64,000 bases of DNA. Source: Earliella scabrosa (taxonomy: Eukaryota; Basidiomycota; Agaricomycetes; Polyporales; Polyporaceae). The notes beneath the pieces were generated by a model that saw nothing but the letters and a program-made list of their open reading frames with translations, had not been told where the DNA came from and made no database searches. Below, piece after piece: positions 11,549 to 23,174 of the stretch; position 1 is the first letter of the stretch, and each line of letters begins with the position of its first letter. The position numbers and the translations under genes are program-made. The DNA lies in NCBI GenBank assembly GCA_022605405.1, contig JABYQQ010000026.1, forward strand, positions 186,001 to 250,000, written 5' to 3'.

Positions 11549-14088
11549 AGCACGAGTCTGCAACGTGCGCAAATGTCAACTTTGGACACGTTCGAGAGAA
11601 CCGATGACCAGGGGAGGATACCGCTACGCACAGCGTGGATAAGGGACAAGGTTGAGAGATGCGCTGGTAACGCTGAGTGGTTTTTGATGATATGGGGGAG
11701 GACGAGGAAGTGTGGGAGGGGTAGCGATGAGGGGAGGAGGAGGCGGGGTGCTTTAACAAGGGTGGCGGAGGGCGTCATTTGAGGGACGCGAGGGAGGAGA
11801 ATCTAAGAGGATCTCGTACCCCGGCATCGAGATTCCTGCCGGACGATCCGATCTGAGGCTATTCCCTTCATCTAGAAGTTCTGGGCATGTGCAGACCTTG
11901 CGACGATTCGGGCAGATGTGAGGTGATGACAACCGAATCTACGTCCTCACTTCAGCATTCCAAGTGGATGCTGTTGCCCAGTCGTATGAGTTGGGATAGC
12001 TGCATTGAGAATGCATCTGATGGAGAAGGGTTCGGTGAGTGCCCGAGGGAGGATTCTTGAAGGGGGAAGGATGACGGGCTCGGAGAGGCAGATGCAAAGG
12101 AGACGCGCCGTAGACCTCGATAGGGTTCTTAAGCGGGTGGGCCGTCCTATCTCAGATTCCCATCCCACGCCCGTCTCCGCCGCTCGGCTAATGTGCGCTC
12201 ATCTAGACTCTGCCTTCTTCTCGTAGGACCCGCGACATGGCGCCAGCTCGGTATTGAGAATCCAAAAGACCATGAGGACGTGATGGAGGCTTCGCGGATA
12301 ACCAAATAAGCCGCAGTTTGCGGCGAGAGTACCGGTGACCAGCGACTGCGCACCGAATCCGATGAGGGACAGGGTTCGATGACTCACCTTGGCCGATGAC
12401 ACTGAGCTCAGTGAATGACGCACAGACAAGGAGGGACGTCTCGCGACAAATGGCCAATTCTGGGAGAGCGCCCCGGCTGCTATCGAAGCTCCACTGGGGA
12501 GGTGTCCACTGCTCAGAAACGCGTGGAGGACCGGCGGCTTGTGCTCTCTCGTGCTCAGAGCGGGACGCTAAGAGCCGGCGGAGCTGGACAGATTGACAGA
12601 TCGCGCTGGGCGCAGTTTTCCGGACCGGCGTGCTGGGAGAGTCTTGCTGCTTGCACAAGTGCACGGGGACCGTGGTGCGGACAATGAACACAGCCTGCTG
12701 AGATAATCTTCGAGGGCGTGAGAGCCTTGGAGTCGTTGTCACACCCTTTGAAGAAAAGTTCAGACTGCCACGTGGACGAGGCTGAGCCCAGCTCAAGTTC
12801 CGTGACAATGCGTACCTGAAGATGGGTAACTTTCGGAAGGAGCCTTCGGAGGCCTTATTCCCCGCACTGGAGCGCAGCGACTCCGAGTTCATGTGTCGTA
12901 TTGGTGTGGAAAGTCCCGAGTCTCCATCCGCCGTGCAGTCAGAATTGATCGCGCCACACCTATCGCCAGTAGACTAGGTCCGTTATAGATATTCCAAGGC
13001 TGTGAGGAAGCAGAGTTGACGACGGGGAGAGATCGTTGTGTCTAGCTTGACATTGGTCAAGGACGCAAGGTCCTTGAAGTTCAAGTTCTCTGTCGGCGTC
13101 TATGCCACGTGTGTCATCGCTCCTCCGTTGCACCGCCACGCATGGTTACCAAGCACTAAGCAGGGCCGTGGAAGTCCGTGGAGTAACCACAGTAAGGATA
13201 ACAACTGCAGAGCTTGACAGTCGCTCAACCATCGAAAACTCCAACGTACTTACCGAGTTCCAACGTCGACCATGATTAGATAATCCACGGCATTCGGCCC
13301 GGACACGTGTACAACCTACTTCAAAATATGGCTCACAGCACTGGCCGTCCGAGTTGCCCTCCCCTCTTTTCTCTCGGATTATACTCGCTCACCCCCCCTG
13401 AAGATCGCTTTCAGCATTGTTGTGCACCCTTTCTCCCTCTTCCTCGCCTCTCTCAGATCATTTCGCCTCGAGTCGCAAAGGTAGCTGCCGCGCGCGTTAC
13501 GCCTATGAGCTAGCGTTATCGTAGTTATGCGGCTCAGCTCCGCACCACGAACGTCTCCACCCGCAATCCACATGGTCCCACTGGCAGGGCTCTCGTTTGA
13601 GGACACAAACCGTGCACTCCATCGTTACTACATCATCACACCCAAGATCTTCAATTTCCAGTCCGGTGACCAGGGAGTTCGATGGAGACGATTACGAAGA
13701 AGCGGCAGTGTGCTCGGACTCCCACTCCGTGAGTAACTTGGGTTTGTCAGATGTTTATGTCCCTGGCTCGCACGGTGTAGCTGCCAATATGCGCTCCCAG
13801 ATCTATCGAAGAAGTACAGAGATCGGTAGCAAACAGGCTGAAAGTGGGTAAATAGGGTTGAGGGACATTGTATGGGAGAGCATAGACAGTACAGTCTAGC
13901 GTAACGCGGAGACCAGAGCATACCAGAAAACACAGCAAACAAGATACACGCGACAACTTCAGTATAGGACGCTATGACAACACGATGACAAGGATAGAAC
14001 CGGAGGATGGGAATGATCATATGGCACGGAACCGTGAACTGGGTGACAATGCCGGCAGGTGATATGCTCCAACAGTTCCCACTGCGAG
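11549..14088. other. Spacer of the first segmental duplication unit
   Basis: No gene could be modelled confidently. The part 11838-13300 is repeated at 14930-16395. Within it a minus-strand frame (12199-12429) has hydrophobic stretches (for example SLIGFGAQSLVTGTLAANCG), and the partner copy around 15380-15565 keeps some similarity but with changed frame, so a decayed membrane-protein gene is possible. A pyrimidine-rich tract lies near 13345-13450. Confidence 0.4.
11838..13300. repeat. Segmental duplication unit, left copy
   Basis: This stretch matches 14930-16395 in direct orientation. Landmarks in order: GATCCGATCTGAGG, GGGCATGTGCAG, CACTTCAGCATT, GAGGGCGTGAGAGC versus TAGGGCGTGAGAGC, CTGCCACGTGGACGA, GTTGCACCGCCAC followed by TGGTTAC and AAGCACTAAG, and finally ATGATTAGATAATCCACGG versus ATGATTGGATAATTCACGG. 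With the flanking genes D and E the repeated unit is about 2.3 kb. Identity looks moderate with small indels, so the event is not recent. Confidence 0.7.
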
Positions 14089-14649
14089 CTACGCGCTGAC
14101 ATCGGTGACAGGAGTGGCAGGCGGAGCGCCCAGGGAGACATACGCGGGCGGAGGGGACGCGAGCGTAGAGCGCCCGCAGCCACCGGAGGAGTCTTCCGAC
14201 GATGAGCTCGACGATGGCGAGGACGGCATGTAGGGAGGAGGAGGATACGTGATGGTTCCACTGACTTGAGTGGCACCTCTCGTCGCCCGGCGGTTGCGCA
14301 TCTCCGCGAGGCAGCGAGCGCAGGTGGCGCTGGCAGTGGAGAGGGAGCCGACGGGGTGGACGACGCGACCGCGCGAGGGGGAGACGTGCATGTGCCCGAG
14401 GTCGTGGTAGGCCGCACGGGGGCGAAGAACGGAGCACGATCGGCGGGAGACGATGAAGAAGCCAACGAGGAGCGTGATGAAGACGACTGGGGGATGCGGA
14501 GGGGGAGAAGGATGGGGAAGCATTGAGAACCAGCGTTGTAGAGGCGACAAGAGAGGGCGGTACGTACCGGTGGAACCGACTATCGTGGCCACGAGCCTGG
14601 GTGAGATGGGAGTCATATCCTGTACCTCGAAACGGGTAGTCGGGGCCAT
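14089..14649 (-). CDS. Small single-pass membrane protein with CxxC and two PPxY motifs, copy E
   Basis: Exons 14568-14649 (82 bp) and 14089-14486 surround an 81-bp intron (donor GTACGTACC, acceptor CCCCCAG, phase 1), giving about 159 residues. The N-terminus reads MAPTTRFEVQDMTPISPRL. The helix, LVATIVGST joined to VVFITLLVGFFIVSRR, is again split by the intron. After SRRSC come TCARCLAEMR, then YPPPPYMPSSPSS and SPPPAYVSLG near the C-terminus. All motifs expected of the family are present and the frame is clean, so this copy is probably functional. It sits at the left end of the second duplication unit in the same orientation as copy D. Predicted role: a membrane-anchored WW-domain (Rsp5/NEDD4) adaptor, by analogy of layout only. 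Confidence 0.7.
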   Translation of the reverse strand: MAPTTRFEVQDMTPISPRLVATIVGSTGTYRPLLSPLQRWFSMLPHPSPPPHPPVVFITLLVGFFIVSRRSCSVLRPRAAYHDLGHMHVSPSRGRVVHPVGSLSTASATCARCLAEMRNRRATRGATQVSGTITYPPPPYMPSSPSSSSSSEDSSGGCGRSTLASPPPAYVSLGAPPATPVTDVSA

Positions 14650-17002
14650 GGTGTGGGTCTGCAACGTGCGCGGAAGTCAGAACATTGAGGTCGAACGCGT
14701 CCTCGGTGACCGACGACTAAGGGAGGAGACCACTACGCACAGTATTGAAGGAGTACCAGAGCTGGTCGATGAGCTGGTAACGCAGAGTGGTCACAGAGGA
14801 TATGGGGGAGGCAGAGGTAGTGGGGAAGGGGTAGCGGCGGGGGAGTAGGAGACGGGGGGCTTGAAGGAGAGGGCGCGGGGGTCGTCATTTTGAGGCGACG
14901 CGAAGGTTGATCTGGAAAGGATCTGGTACTCCGAGACAGCGAGATTCCTGCCGGGCGATCCGATCTGAGGTCTTCCATCCAGGATTTCTGGGCATGTGCA
15001 GGCCTTGCGACAATTCGGGCAAATTGGAGGGAGATGACGATGCGAGTCTGTGCACTCACTTCAGCATTTCGAGTGACGCCGTTGCCAAATCGCATAGTTC
15101 AGAATAGCTGCAGCGAGGATGCATCAGAAGGATGAAGGCTTGGTGAGTGGTCGAGGGAGGATTCTCGGGGGGGAGACGACGGACATGGAGAGGAGGATGA
15201 AAAGGAAACGCGCTCCAGACCGAGATCGATGTCGACTTCCTGAGCGGCTAGGCTTTATCTCAGATTCCCATCCCACGCCCGCCTCGCGCCTGGTTCATTT
15301 GCGCTCGTCTTTGCCTTCCGCCGCACGACATGGCGCCCGCTCAATATCATACCAAAAGCGATTGTCATCGTGGGAGCCACTAGAAATTCAGGAAGACGTA
15401 ACGGAGGCACCGCGGAGAGCAAGCGCAATCGCAGCTTGCAAGAGTATTGTTGACTGCGCAGACGGACCCGTGGAACAGCATCGGATGACTCACCTTGGGC
15501 GATGACCCCACTGAGCTCGGTGAATGGTCGCTCCCAGACAAGGACGTCTCGCGATGATCTGCCATATTTAGGATAACGCAGCAGCTGAGATCTTGGCTTC
15601 AATCTGGAAGCGTCCGCTGCTGAGGTTGAGAGACGGCATTGAGGGACAAATCGGCGGTTCGTGCTCGGCGGGACGCAGAGAGCCGGCGGTGCTTGACAAC
15701 TTGACAGATCGCGCTGAACCTTTTGCCGTGCAGGAGCCGTGCGTCTCGCTGCTTGCGAGAGATCTTAGATATGGGGATGCGGACATTAAGACAGCCTGGT
15801 GAGGTGATATTCTAGGGCGTGAGAGCTTTGAAATCCTTTTGCAGATCAAGTTCAGCCTGCCACGTGGACGAGATGTACCCATTATGAGGTCGAGCCCGAC
15901 TCAATTTCCGTGGGAGCACGTACCTGAAAGTGCGCAGCGCTCGGAAAGAAACTTTTACGACTCCATGCACGCACCGCAGCGCAATAGGTCCAAAAACTGA
16001 GAAGTTCAGACTGTTCAGGGCAGGTCACTGCGTCAGTTGAAGTCCTCAAGAGTCTTCATTACCCGTGCGACTAGAGTCGGTTCAGCGACGGGTCACATCT
16101 GTCATGCGAGGCAGTCAGAGAGAGGTAGAGCGTAGATACAGTAGAGTTGACGATAGCTGGTCAAGCTGAGAGTGGTCCGGGTCAAGGTCAACATTCAAGT
16201 TGGCCGCTGGCGCTTATACCACAGGTACTGTTGCACCGCCACTCGTGGTTACTAAGCACTAAGTACGATACAATAACCACAGTTCAGAAAGGCTGCGACC
16301 TACAGAGAGCCGCGACAATCAAGCATCTATGGAAGAACTCCGATGTACCAACGCTGAACATGATTGGATAATTCACGGCGTCCGGACCGGACCCTGCGGA
16401 GAAGCCGTGCTCGAGAAGCAACTCGCAACTGGAGGACGCCCATACCTTTTCTGGCACGTCTACCCCCGCCCTACAAACTTCTCGTGACTGTCTAATACGC
16501 TATGCTTGTTATCTAGCGCCTATCCCCCACACGGCCATCCCACATCTATCCCTGCCCATCGGGCCTGCGGCGAGGCCGATCGTTCGTCATCGAAGCTCGT
16601 CGATCTTCTCGTGCTTGCTGCCACATGCTGAACGAAGGCTGGAAACCTTTCGATAAGATTCAATGACAGCAACGAATACATGGCAGAAAAGCGAGAGTGC
16701 AGCAGGGACGCGGAGAACGAGCAACTGGCGCTAGGCTACACGAGGAGAGCAGGAGACACAACGTCGAAGGGCAGTGCGGGATGGGGAGTGGAGTAGCGAG
16801 ATACATGTGGTCAAATAACAGCAAAGTAAGTATCCAACGCTAGGACTGAGACGGGGAAGGACTAGATATAGCAAGAGTCCGAAAGATAGAGTATGAGTCG
16901 TGAGGGGCGTGCCGGCGCCGAGTGGCAGGATGTCGTGGACGATGCTGCGATGATAGTAGGGGAGTCCTGCATGCGAGTGCCAATGGCCGACGCAGCAAGG
17001 TC
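14650..17002. other. Spacer of the second segmental duplication unit
   Basis: No gene recognised. Most of it (14930-16395) is the second copy of the duplicated spacer; the remainder up to copy F contains nothing I can support. Minus-strand frames at 15255-15882 align loosely with 12203-12892 of the left unit, but with frame changes. Confidence 0.4.
14930..16395. repeat. Segmental duplication unit, right copy
   Basis: Direct-orientation partner of 11838-13300, with the same ordered landmarks (GATCCGATCTGAGG, GGGCATGTGCAG, CACTTCAGCATT, CTGCCACGTGGACGA, GTTGCACCGCCAC, AAGCACTAAG, and a final ATGATTGGATAATTCACGG). Its flanking gene is copy E. Confidence 0.7.
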
Positions 17003-17565
17003 CTAGGCCATCCTGCGGACATACGCAGGGGGCGGGGACATGGGTTCGGGGAGAGCGCCGGCGGGCGACGACCCAGTCTGAGCGTCGCCTGCGTCGCTGT
17101 CCGATGAGGACAGGCGGACATGCGACGAGAAGGATGGGGTGGTGGATGTAATGGGGGAAAGAGGATATGGGGGAGGAGGCGAGGCGACCGCGTCGCGGCT
17201 CGCATTGGCACGTTCCGTCGCCGCCTTGTGCCTGCGCGCCTCACGGCAGCGAGGACACCCCAGGCAGAAGACGGCCCCGATGACGGGGATGCCACCACCG
17301 CGGGACGAGAGGGCGTGCGCGGGGTCGTGAGAGCAGGAGCGGGGGCGTGCGCGTGCACTAAAGCAGCGGCGCGCAAAGAGGAAGATGGAGACGAGGACGA
17401 TGAAGCCGACTGCGTGTGGGGGAGGCGATGCGCGGTGGTGAGAGACGGGGTGAATGAGAGGAGGGACTCAGAGCACATACCCAAGCAGCCTGTCATTGAG
17501 ACAGCCAGCGTAGGCCCAATGCGGCTCTGGGACGCGTTGTTGGGAGGAGAGGGAGAGGGTGGCAT
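17003..17565 (-). CDS. Small single-pass membrane protein with CxxC and two PPxY motifs, copy F
   Basis: Exons 17481-17565 and 17003-17409 are joined by a 71-bp intron (donor GTATGTG, acceptor ACGCAG, phase 1), giving about 163 residues. The N-terminus MPPSPSPPNNASQS is unlike that of D and E, but it leads into LAVSMTGCL and then VGFIVLVSIFLFARRC, so the helix again spans the junction and ends in RRC. The tail contains CLGCPRC (two overlapping cysteine pairs), SPPPPYPLSP and SPPPAYVRRMA at the very C-terminus. Spacing of CxxC, first PPxY and second PPxY matches copies D and E although the sequence between them has diverged. Such conservation of the motifs suggests selection on them. It is an older paralog and probably functional. 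Confidence 0.7.
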
Positions 17566-19273
17566 GATGGTGTGTTGAGGACAAGGTCGGCGGCGTGCCA
17601 AGAGGCGAGTGCCGACGCACGACAATAGTGTGAGGGATGGATGAGAGGTGTGTCCAGTCTCAGAGCCGCGAGCTCAAGACGTTAGCTCAAGCCGCTACTG
17701 GAAGAGGAGAGGGTGAGCGGAGGGGGATGTAGAACACCGAGAGAGGGCGACGGGTTATATAGCCCACGGAGGACCACAGGCGCCATTTCATAGACCCGAT
17801 TTGGATCGCGACCTGCTATATGCAGCAGGTGCTCATGCTATGCTTGAGCGCTGAGCAGGCTCAGTGGGCTGTGCACTATGATACTCACCTTCGCCACGCC
17901 CCTCTGTTCTCCCAAGCCAAGAGGATTCAAGAGGGCGTGAGCGACCAGCTCGTTCGCTCGACGAGGGTGCATTGCTTGGCGTTGTAGTGTGAACTCAAGT
18001 ATATTCGACCGAGTCCACTGTTCACTTAGAGGTCAAGCCCCAGTAACGGTATGGCTTGAAGGCCCAGATAGACCAGTAGTCTTGAGCAGGGTCTGGAAAG
18101 CTGCTTCCCGTGTTAGCCAAAGCCCCGGAGTGGGACCAAGCAACCCTACGTTCGGTTTGTCGAAACGATAGAGCATTTGGAATGATTGAGCGCCAGCAGC
18201 GTAGTTAGTAATTCAAGCTGACTCACAGGTTGGATTCCTAGGACAACAGCGTCTCTCTGGGTCCGGGTCTTGGCAAAGCACCAGTAGACGAATGCTATCT
18301 TGTCAATGACTTAGTTAGACACGTTGGAGGCTTGAGCAGGGTGTCCTTTGACGTCTGATACAGCAGAGATTGTGGAATATACTTGAAAAGACAGAAACCT
18401 AACGTACATCGTGGAGATCTCACGAGCCCATCGCGGCTGTAACGTGTTCAAGACCATTCCGAGTCTCTGCTGGTCGAGTGGAAATTGGCTATTAGTATAA
18501 CCGTTAGTTAGAAAACCATGCTGTACTCGTACCCTGTGGAGAGCGTATACCTCACTTAGTAGAGTAAGGGGCTTTGCAGTGGGGGTCTGAATCCGGGTGG
18601 CCGGTGCCAGATGGCAACGAATATCGCCGCGGTAAGCCTGTATATCATCGACAACACCAGGCACGTCCCACAAAGCGGCTCCCAGAAAACCAGAAGCTGG
18701 CTTATCTCTTATTAAAATACGCCGCCTAGAGAAAGACAATTATTAGAATCTATAGACGCTACAGTTGGCAAAGACATTGAATGGTTGAGGTGTACGTTGA
18801 AGTCGCCAATCCGCCTGGTGTCGACACGTATGTAGACGCTCATGGAAGCGTTCATTACGACACGTGCTCGTGCGTACATGACTCCATCTTGCTCTCATTC
18901 TTGCATTGATGGCTGTCATAAGGGCGCAAGTCAAACGTTTCAGACCTAGAGGTTGAAAGACCACTTTGACGGAGTTCACGACGATGTATCACATAACCAA
19001 GACTAGCGTGGCCCACGAGCAGTACAAATTCAAGTTCACCGCCCCGGAAATTCTCTCCGTAGAGCAACAGAGATACTCGAAGCACAAAGGACTGAAACGT
19101 CCAAAAACGTACATGACACTACAACGAGGGTTCGATTCGGAGGGCGGTTGTTGTGGCCACCGCGCAGCGATGCAGTCCCAAGAGAAACCGTTTCTGGCGT
19201 TGCGCACTACTAGAAAATGGAACAGCCTCCCGGGTTGCGCTGTCGACCGAAAACAGTGCGGGTGACGCAGGTT
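17566..19273. other. No gene recognised; one motif repeat
   Basis: Contains a variant of the dispersed motif (TGATTGAGCGCC...CGTAG) at 18183-18204. A minus-strand frame of 142 codons (18311-18739) has no recognised domain and no supporting exon structure. Confidence 0.4.
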
Positions 19274-19899
19274 TCACACCTCTCCACGGGTTGTGTTGGG
19301 ATGAGGTCCTTCATCGTTCTCGATGGAATGACGGACGGGAGGTGACGGCCCGGCCTGGGAGAAGGGCGATGCAGCGTTCGTGGGAGAAGGCGGTGGGAAC
19401 CCCACGAAAGTTTCGTCGATGTTCTCAGGCTGTGAGGCGGGCCCTGCGACTCGGGCGGAAGCAATAGGGCCCCCGCGGGGACACGGAGCGCGCGGGTAAT
19501 TGGGAGAAGTGAAGGGCGCGCCAGTTCCCCCGCGCGCGCGAATCCGACGCGAACAGCCGAGCCAGAATAGCGCGAACACGGTGACGACGAGGAAGGCTGG
19601 GCACCACCCGGAGGAGGTGGGAAGCGAAGGGAGGAAGTGGGAATTGGTGGTGGGGCGGAGCCGAACATCAGCCTGGCGATGGTGGGAACATTGGATTGCA
19701 GATCGTACGTACCCAGCGCGCATGTCATTGAGACAATGAGTTTCGGTGGGATGCCATCCTCGCCCGAGGTGGCAGAGTGAACGGAAGAGCCCGCAGGTAT
19801 GGTGTCATAAGTTGTGGCTGCAAGGCCGTCGCAAATGTCAGCTAGAGAGATATCGGTGAGTATGAACAGTGACTCACCTGACGTGTCAGGGAGCTGCAT
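19274..19899 (-). CDS. Small single-pass membrane protein, array copy G (divergent)
   Basis: A three-exon model is proposed: 19878-19899, 19713-19817 and 19274-19596, with introns of 60 bp (donor GTGAGT, acceptor TTGCAG) and 116 bp (donor GTACGTACG, acceptor CCCAG); the total is about 149 residues. The last intron is in phase 1 inside the helix, as in the other copies: KLIVSMTCAL joins AFLVVTVFALFWLGCSRR. SMTCAL resembles SMTGCL of copy F, and CSRR follows the helix. The tail is proline-rich (FPPPSPTN, SPPVRH) but has no exact CxxC or PPxY. The first small exon and the start are uncertain. It is the rightmost member of the array and the most divergent in its tail. Confidence 0.5.
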
Positions 19900-22275
19900 T
19901 GTGGATGGCCCAGGGTGCCGACACCACAGGTGCTTGTTCTTCGTACGAAGCGAGAAGAGTGCGTATTGCAGGGGCACTCCTGCACATCTTATATAGGTAG
20001 CGCGGTGTTCGTTTGGCGGAGAGGAATATGCCGGCATGCAGGCCCGTCGACTTTCGGAAGGTGACGCAGACTCAAACTTCAAAATGGGGGTCATTGAAGT
20101 GACAAACAGAGGAGGCACGTACGGTATCAGTCGTGCCTCGTGGCGCGCCGTTGTCATCTCAGAACTTAGGTACATGGTCATCGCTTGAATAGCCGGAAAG
20201 GGAAGCCTCGTGGTGATGGTGGGATGGTGGGCATACGGACCGTAACCGGCGTAAGTCAGAACCAAGTCCCCGTCGGACTGGGCATGGAAGCCGTGTTCGG
20301 CCGCCCTTCCAATTACCAGACGACTGCGGGTAGCGCGTCCCCTGTGGAACGCGGACGTTCCCGAGCGAGAGGATGGACCCTGAGCGGCTCCAAAGAAGTA
20401 CTTAGGTTCCATGCGGACGACCGAGGACTGTAGGCGACTCGGACACGGATAGATGGTGAGAGATGGCTGCCACTCTTCAGGAAGTCGAAGCCTCCGCTTA
20501 GCTCCAAGTTCTGTGCTTCTTCCGGCCGTCCGGTTGTGTTTCACTGAGGCGGCGCAAATGAATGCGAACTGGTGCTTACTGCCGAGCTGAGGTCTCCCTC
20601 CCCCAGGAGACCAGGCTGGATATGCGTGGATCGGGCATCCTAAGCAGCATCTGGTGAACGCAAAGAATTAGTATGCCAACCGCTTGGTGAGAGACCAGTC
20701 TTACAATGTGAGAATTGTATGATGTCGACGTCGGGACTTCTAGGCCGCTTGTCGTTTAGGGTTCTGATCATGCGGTGCCTGGTATCCGTTCGGTGTCCGT
20801 GTCCGCTCTCAGAGAAGAGGGAACACCGCGCGCATCCATCGGAAGCGCAGCTTGATGACATGCCCGAGTCGTTGTGGTCCTTGGAATGCTGAACGAGCGG
20901 GGCGCTGCCGACGGTCCTTGGGGTATTGACGGCACAACATGGCATTTTCCGTACTGGTAGCCAAATTTAGCATTCATGAGGCTCGAGCGGAACAAGTGGC
21001 AGCGTGCCATGCGTAACCCATCCCAAGGTAGGCATGATCAGTGCTTCTTGAAGGGCGCGAGGCCCCGTCCTCCGCCCGTCTTCCTCGCTTGTGCACCCCA
21101 CCAGCTGAAGGGGATATCAAGAGATTTAGGTTCGAAGCGTCGAAGCAGCCGTCCAGCTCGAATGTACCAAGACTGAGCTAGTAGCCTGCGATCATCCCAT
21201 GCCATGGTACGCTTGCTCCCCTCTCGCACGGAGGTTTCCGTCAAGGGGAATGCGAGAGCAGTATTCCGTATGTAGATGCTAGTTTGGTGTCCATGATAGA
21301 TGGTCGGTGTTCGCCCGTGCACCGCACTGTAGATGCAGCAGAGACGAAGAGCCATCAGAACGAGGCCTTTCATGTGAAGTGTCAGACAAACAAGGCGATG
21401 AATTCGGAGACTGTTACAAGCGGCAGCGGGAAAGCAAGGCACCGACTGATACTAGCATGCAGAAAGCCAGAATCAAAACCAAAGACAGCATAAGGATCAG
21501 CGTGACAAGGGCACAGTGGACATCAAGGAAGAGCGCAAGAACCGTCGGATGGGAAGGGAACTTGAATCGTCGAACTTCTCCGTGCGACGACGTCTTTGGA
21601 TAGAAGTGCGGCTGGGTGAGTACGATCCTGCGATGCTGAGGTTCCGCCTCGCACGATGGCTCTTCTGACGGCTACCCCCAGTCACATGACGGGCTGGTAC
21701 GCCAGGGGCATGGCGGCGAGGATGCCGGCGCGCACAGGAGGACCACAATAGCCGCTCAGGAACTTCTATCCCAAGTTGCTCAGTCCGAGCTTGGAGCCTG
21801 AAGCTAAGGCCTGGCGTGGGATGGGTCGACGATACCCGTAACTGAGAAATCTGCATACACGTACGCTTGAGCCATTTTTGGTTCGGACGTGAAGGCTGGC
21901 ACGCTGTGAGCGATAGGACCTGCATGATCAGAGCCTCTGATCATACGAAGTAACAGACCAGCAGCAGACCCCCGTACCATAAGAGGCGCAAGATATCATA
22001 CTCCTCACCGGCAACGAGGAGGAGGAGGAGGAGCACCAGTACTTACGGCCTGCGTCTCGAATTGTTCGATTTGTTGCTGTCCGCGAGTATTACTTAGTAA
22101 GCAGCATGCTGGCGAAGGCGTCTCTGAGTGTTAATTGATTGAGCGGAGCTTCGGCAGTTTCCAGTTCCGCATGCCCAGGTAGGCGGCCGTCGCCGTTCGA
22201 GCCAACGTCCACATCGTCGAGCCCACTCGCGCCCTTCCCCTTCACGTCCAACTCCTGTCCTTCAGTTTCGCTATC
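19900..22275. other. No gene recognised
   Basis: Spacer between the membrane-protein array and the conserved VMA3-SLP1 block. A minus-strand frame runs from 20544 into copy G but shows no domain upstream of the G start. Other frames are short and unsupported. A GAG-rich run (GAGGAGGAGGAGGAGGAG) lies near 22017-22034, about 240 bp upstream of the proteolipid gene. Confidence 0.4.
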
Positions 22276-23174
22276 ATGTCTGAGTACTGCCCCGTCTACG
22301 CGCCCTTCTTCGGTGCCATGGTGAGTAGCAGCCGCCGCGCCCCCGTGTTCGTGCTTGCGTAGCAGGAGGAGGGCTCATGACGAATCCCGCCGCTTTCAGG
22401 GCTGCACCAGCGCAATTGTCTTCACTTGTGAGTTTGCAAGGGTTCTTCGACGTCGTAGGTGTATGGCTGACTGTGTGCTGCAGGCATCGGTGCTAGGTGA
22501 GCGACAAGTCGTCCGGAGCGGCCTTAGGAGAGGGACTGACTGCGCCCCAGTTACGGTACGGCGAAGTCAGGAGTTGGCATTTCTGCCATGTCCGTCCTCC
22601 GACCCGACCTCATGATGAAGTGTGTCATCCCCGTTATCATGGCTGGTATCATCGCTGTGAGTGTTGAACTCGCTCGAGTCGCCAATGTCGTCATTGACGG
22701 CGGTTTCCCCAGATCTACGGTCTCGTCGTGTCCGTTCTCATCTCCGGCAACCGTGAGTAGCACCTATATTGCCCTGCTGCACGCGAAGGAGATGCTTACG
22801 GAGATCATGCAGTCGCTATGCAAATGACCCTCTTCCAAGGCTTCGTCCAACTCGGTGCCGGTCTGTCTGTTGGCCTTGCTGGTCTTGCTGCCGGTTTCGC
22901 CATTGGCATTGTCGGTGACGCTGGTGTACGGGGTACCGCTCAGCAGCCGCGGCTGTTCGTCGGCATGGTGCGTCTGTCCCTGTCTTGCTACACGGACGTT
23001 TGTGCTCAGACGTCGTGCAGATCCTCATCCTCATCTTCGCTGAGGTGTTGGGTCTCTACGGTCTCATTGTCGCGCTTATCATGAACTCACGAGCTGGAGA
23101 CATCGCTGGAGTTGTGAGTGTGCTTCTATTGAAGTGTTGACCGTGTCTCACACCACCTGCAGTGCACCGCATGA
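22276..23174 (+). CDS. VMA3: V-type ATPase proteolipid subunit c
   Basis: Subunit c forms the membrane rotor ring of the vacuolar H+-ATPase. Eight exons were read: 22276-22320, 22400-22427, 22484-22496, 22551-22656, 22713-22752, 22813-22967, 23021-23113 and 23163-23174, giving 163 residues, the usual length. The start [16 protein letters not shown] is characteristic. Four hydrophobic helices follow, including the glycine-rich [16 protein letters not shown], the loop [12 protein letters not shown] and the last helix [14 protein letters not shown], whose glutamate is the conserved proton-binding residue. The 13-bp third exon is unusually small but is needed to join the frame (CIGAS). The fifth-sixth exon junction (SGN-LAMQM) is the least certain. 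One copy, intact. Confidence 0.93.

Noticed and set aside
18311..18739. Minus-strand frame of 142 codons
   Set aside because: No recognised domain or splice structure; no similarity noticed to the neighbouring families.
19210..20544. Minus-strand open frame of 444 codons
   Set aside because: Only a small part near 19713-19817 fits a gene (copy G exon 2); the remainder has no domain, and the frame crosses splice borders that the family model requires.
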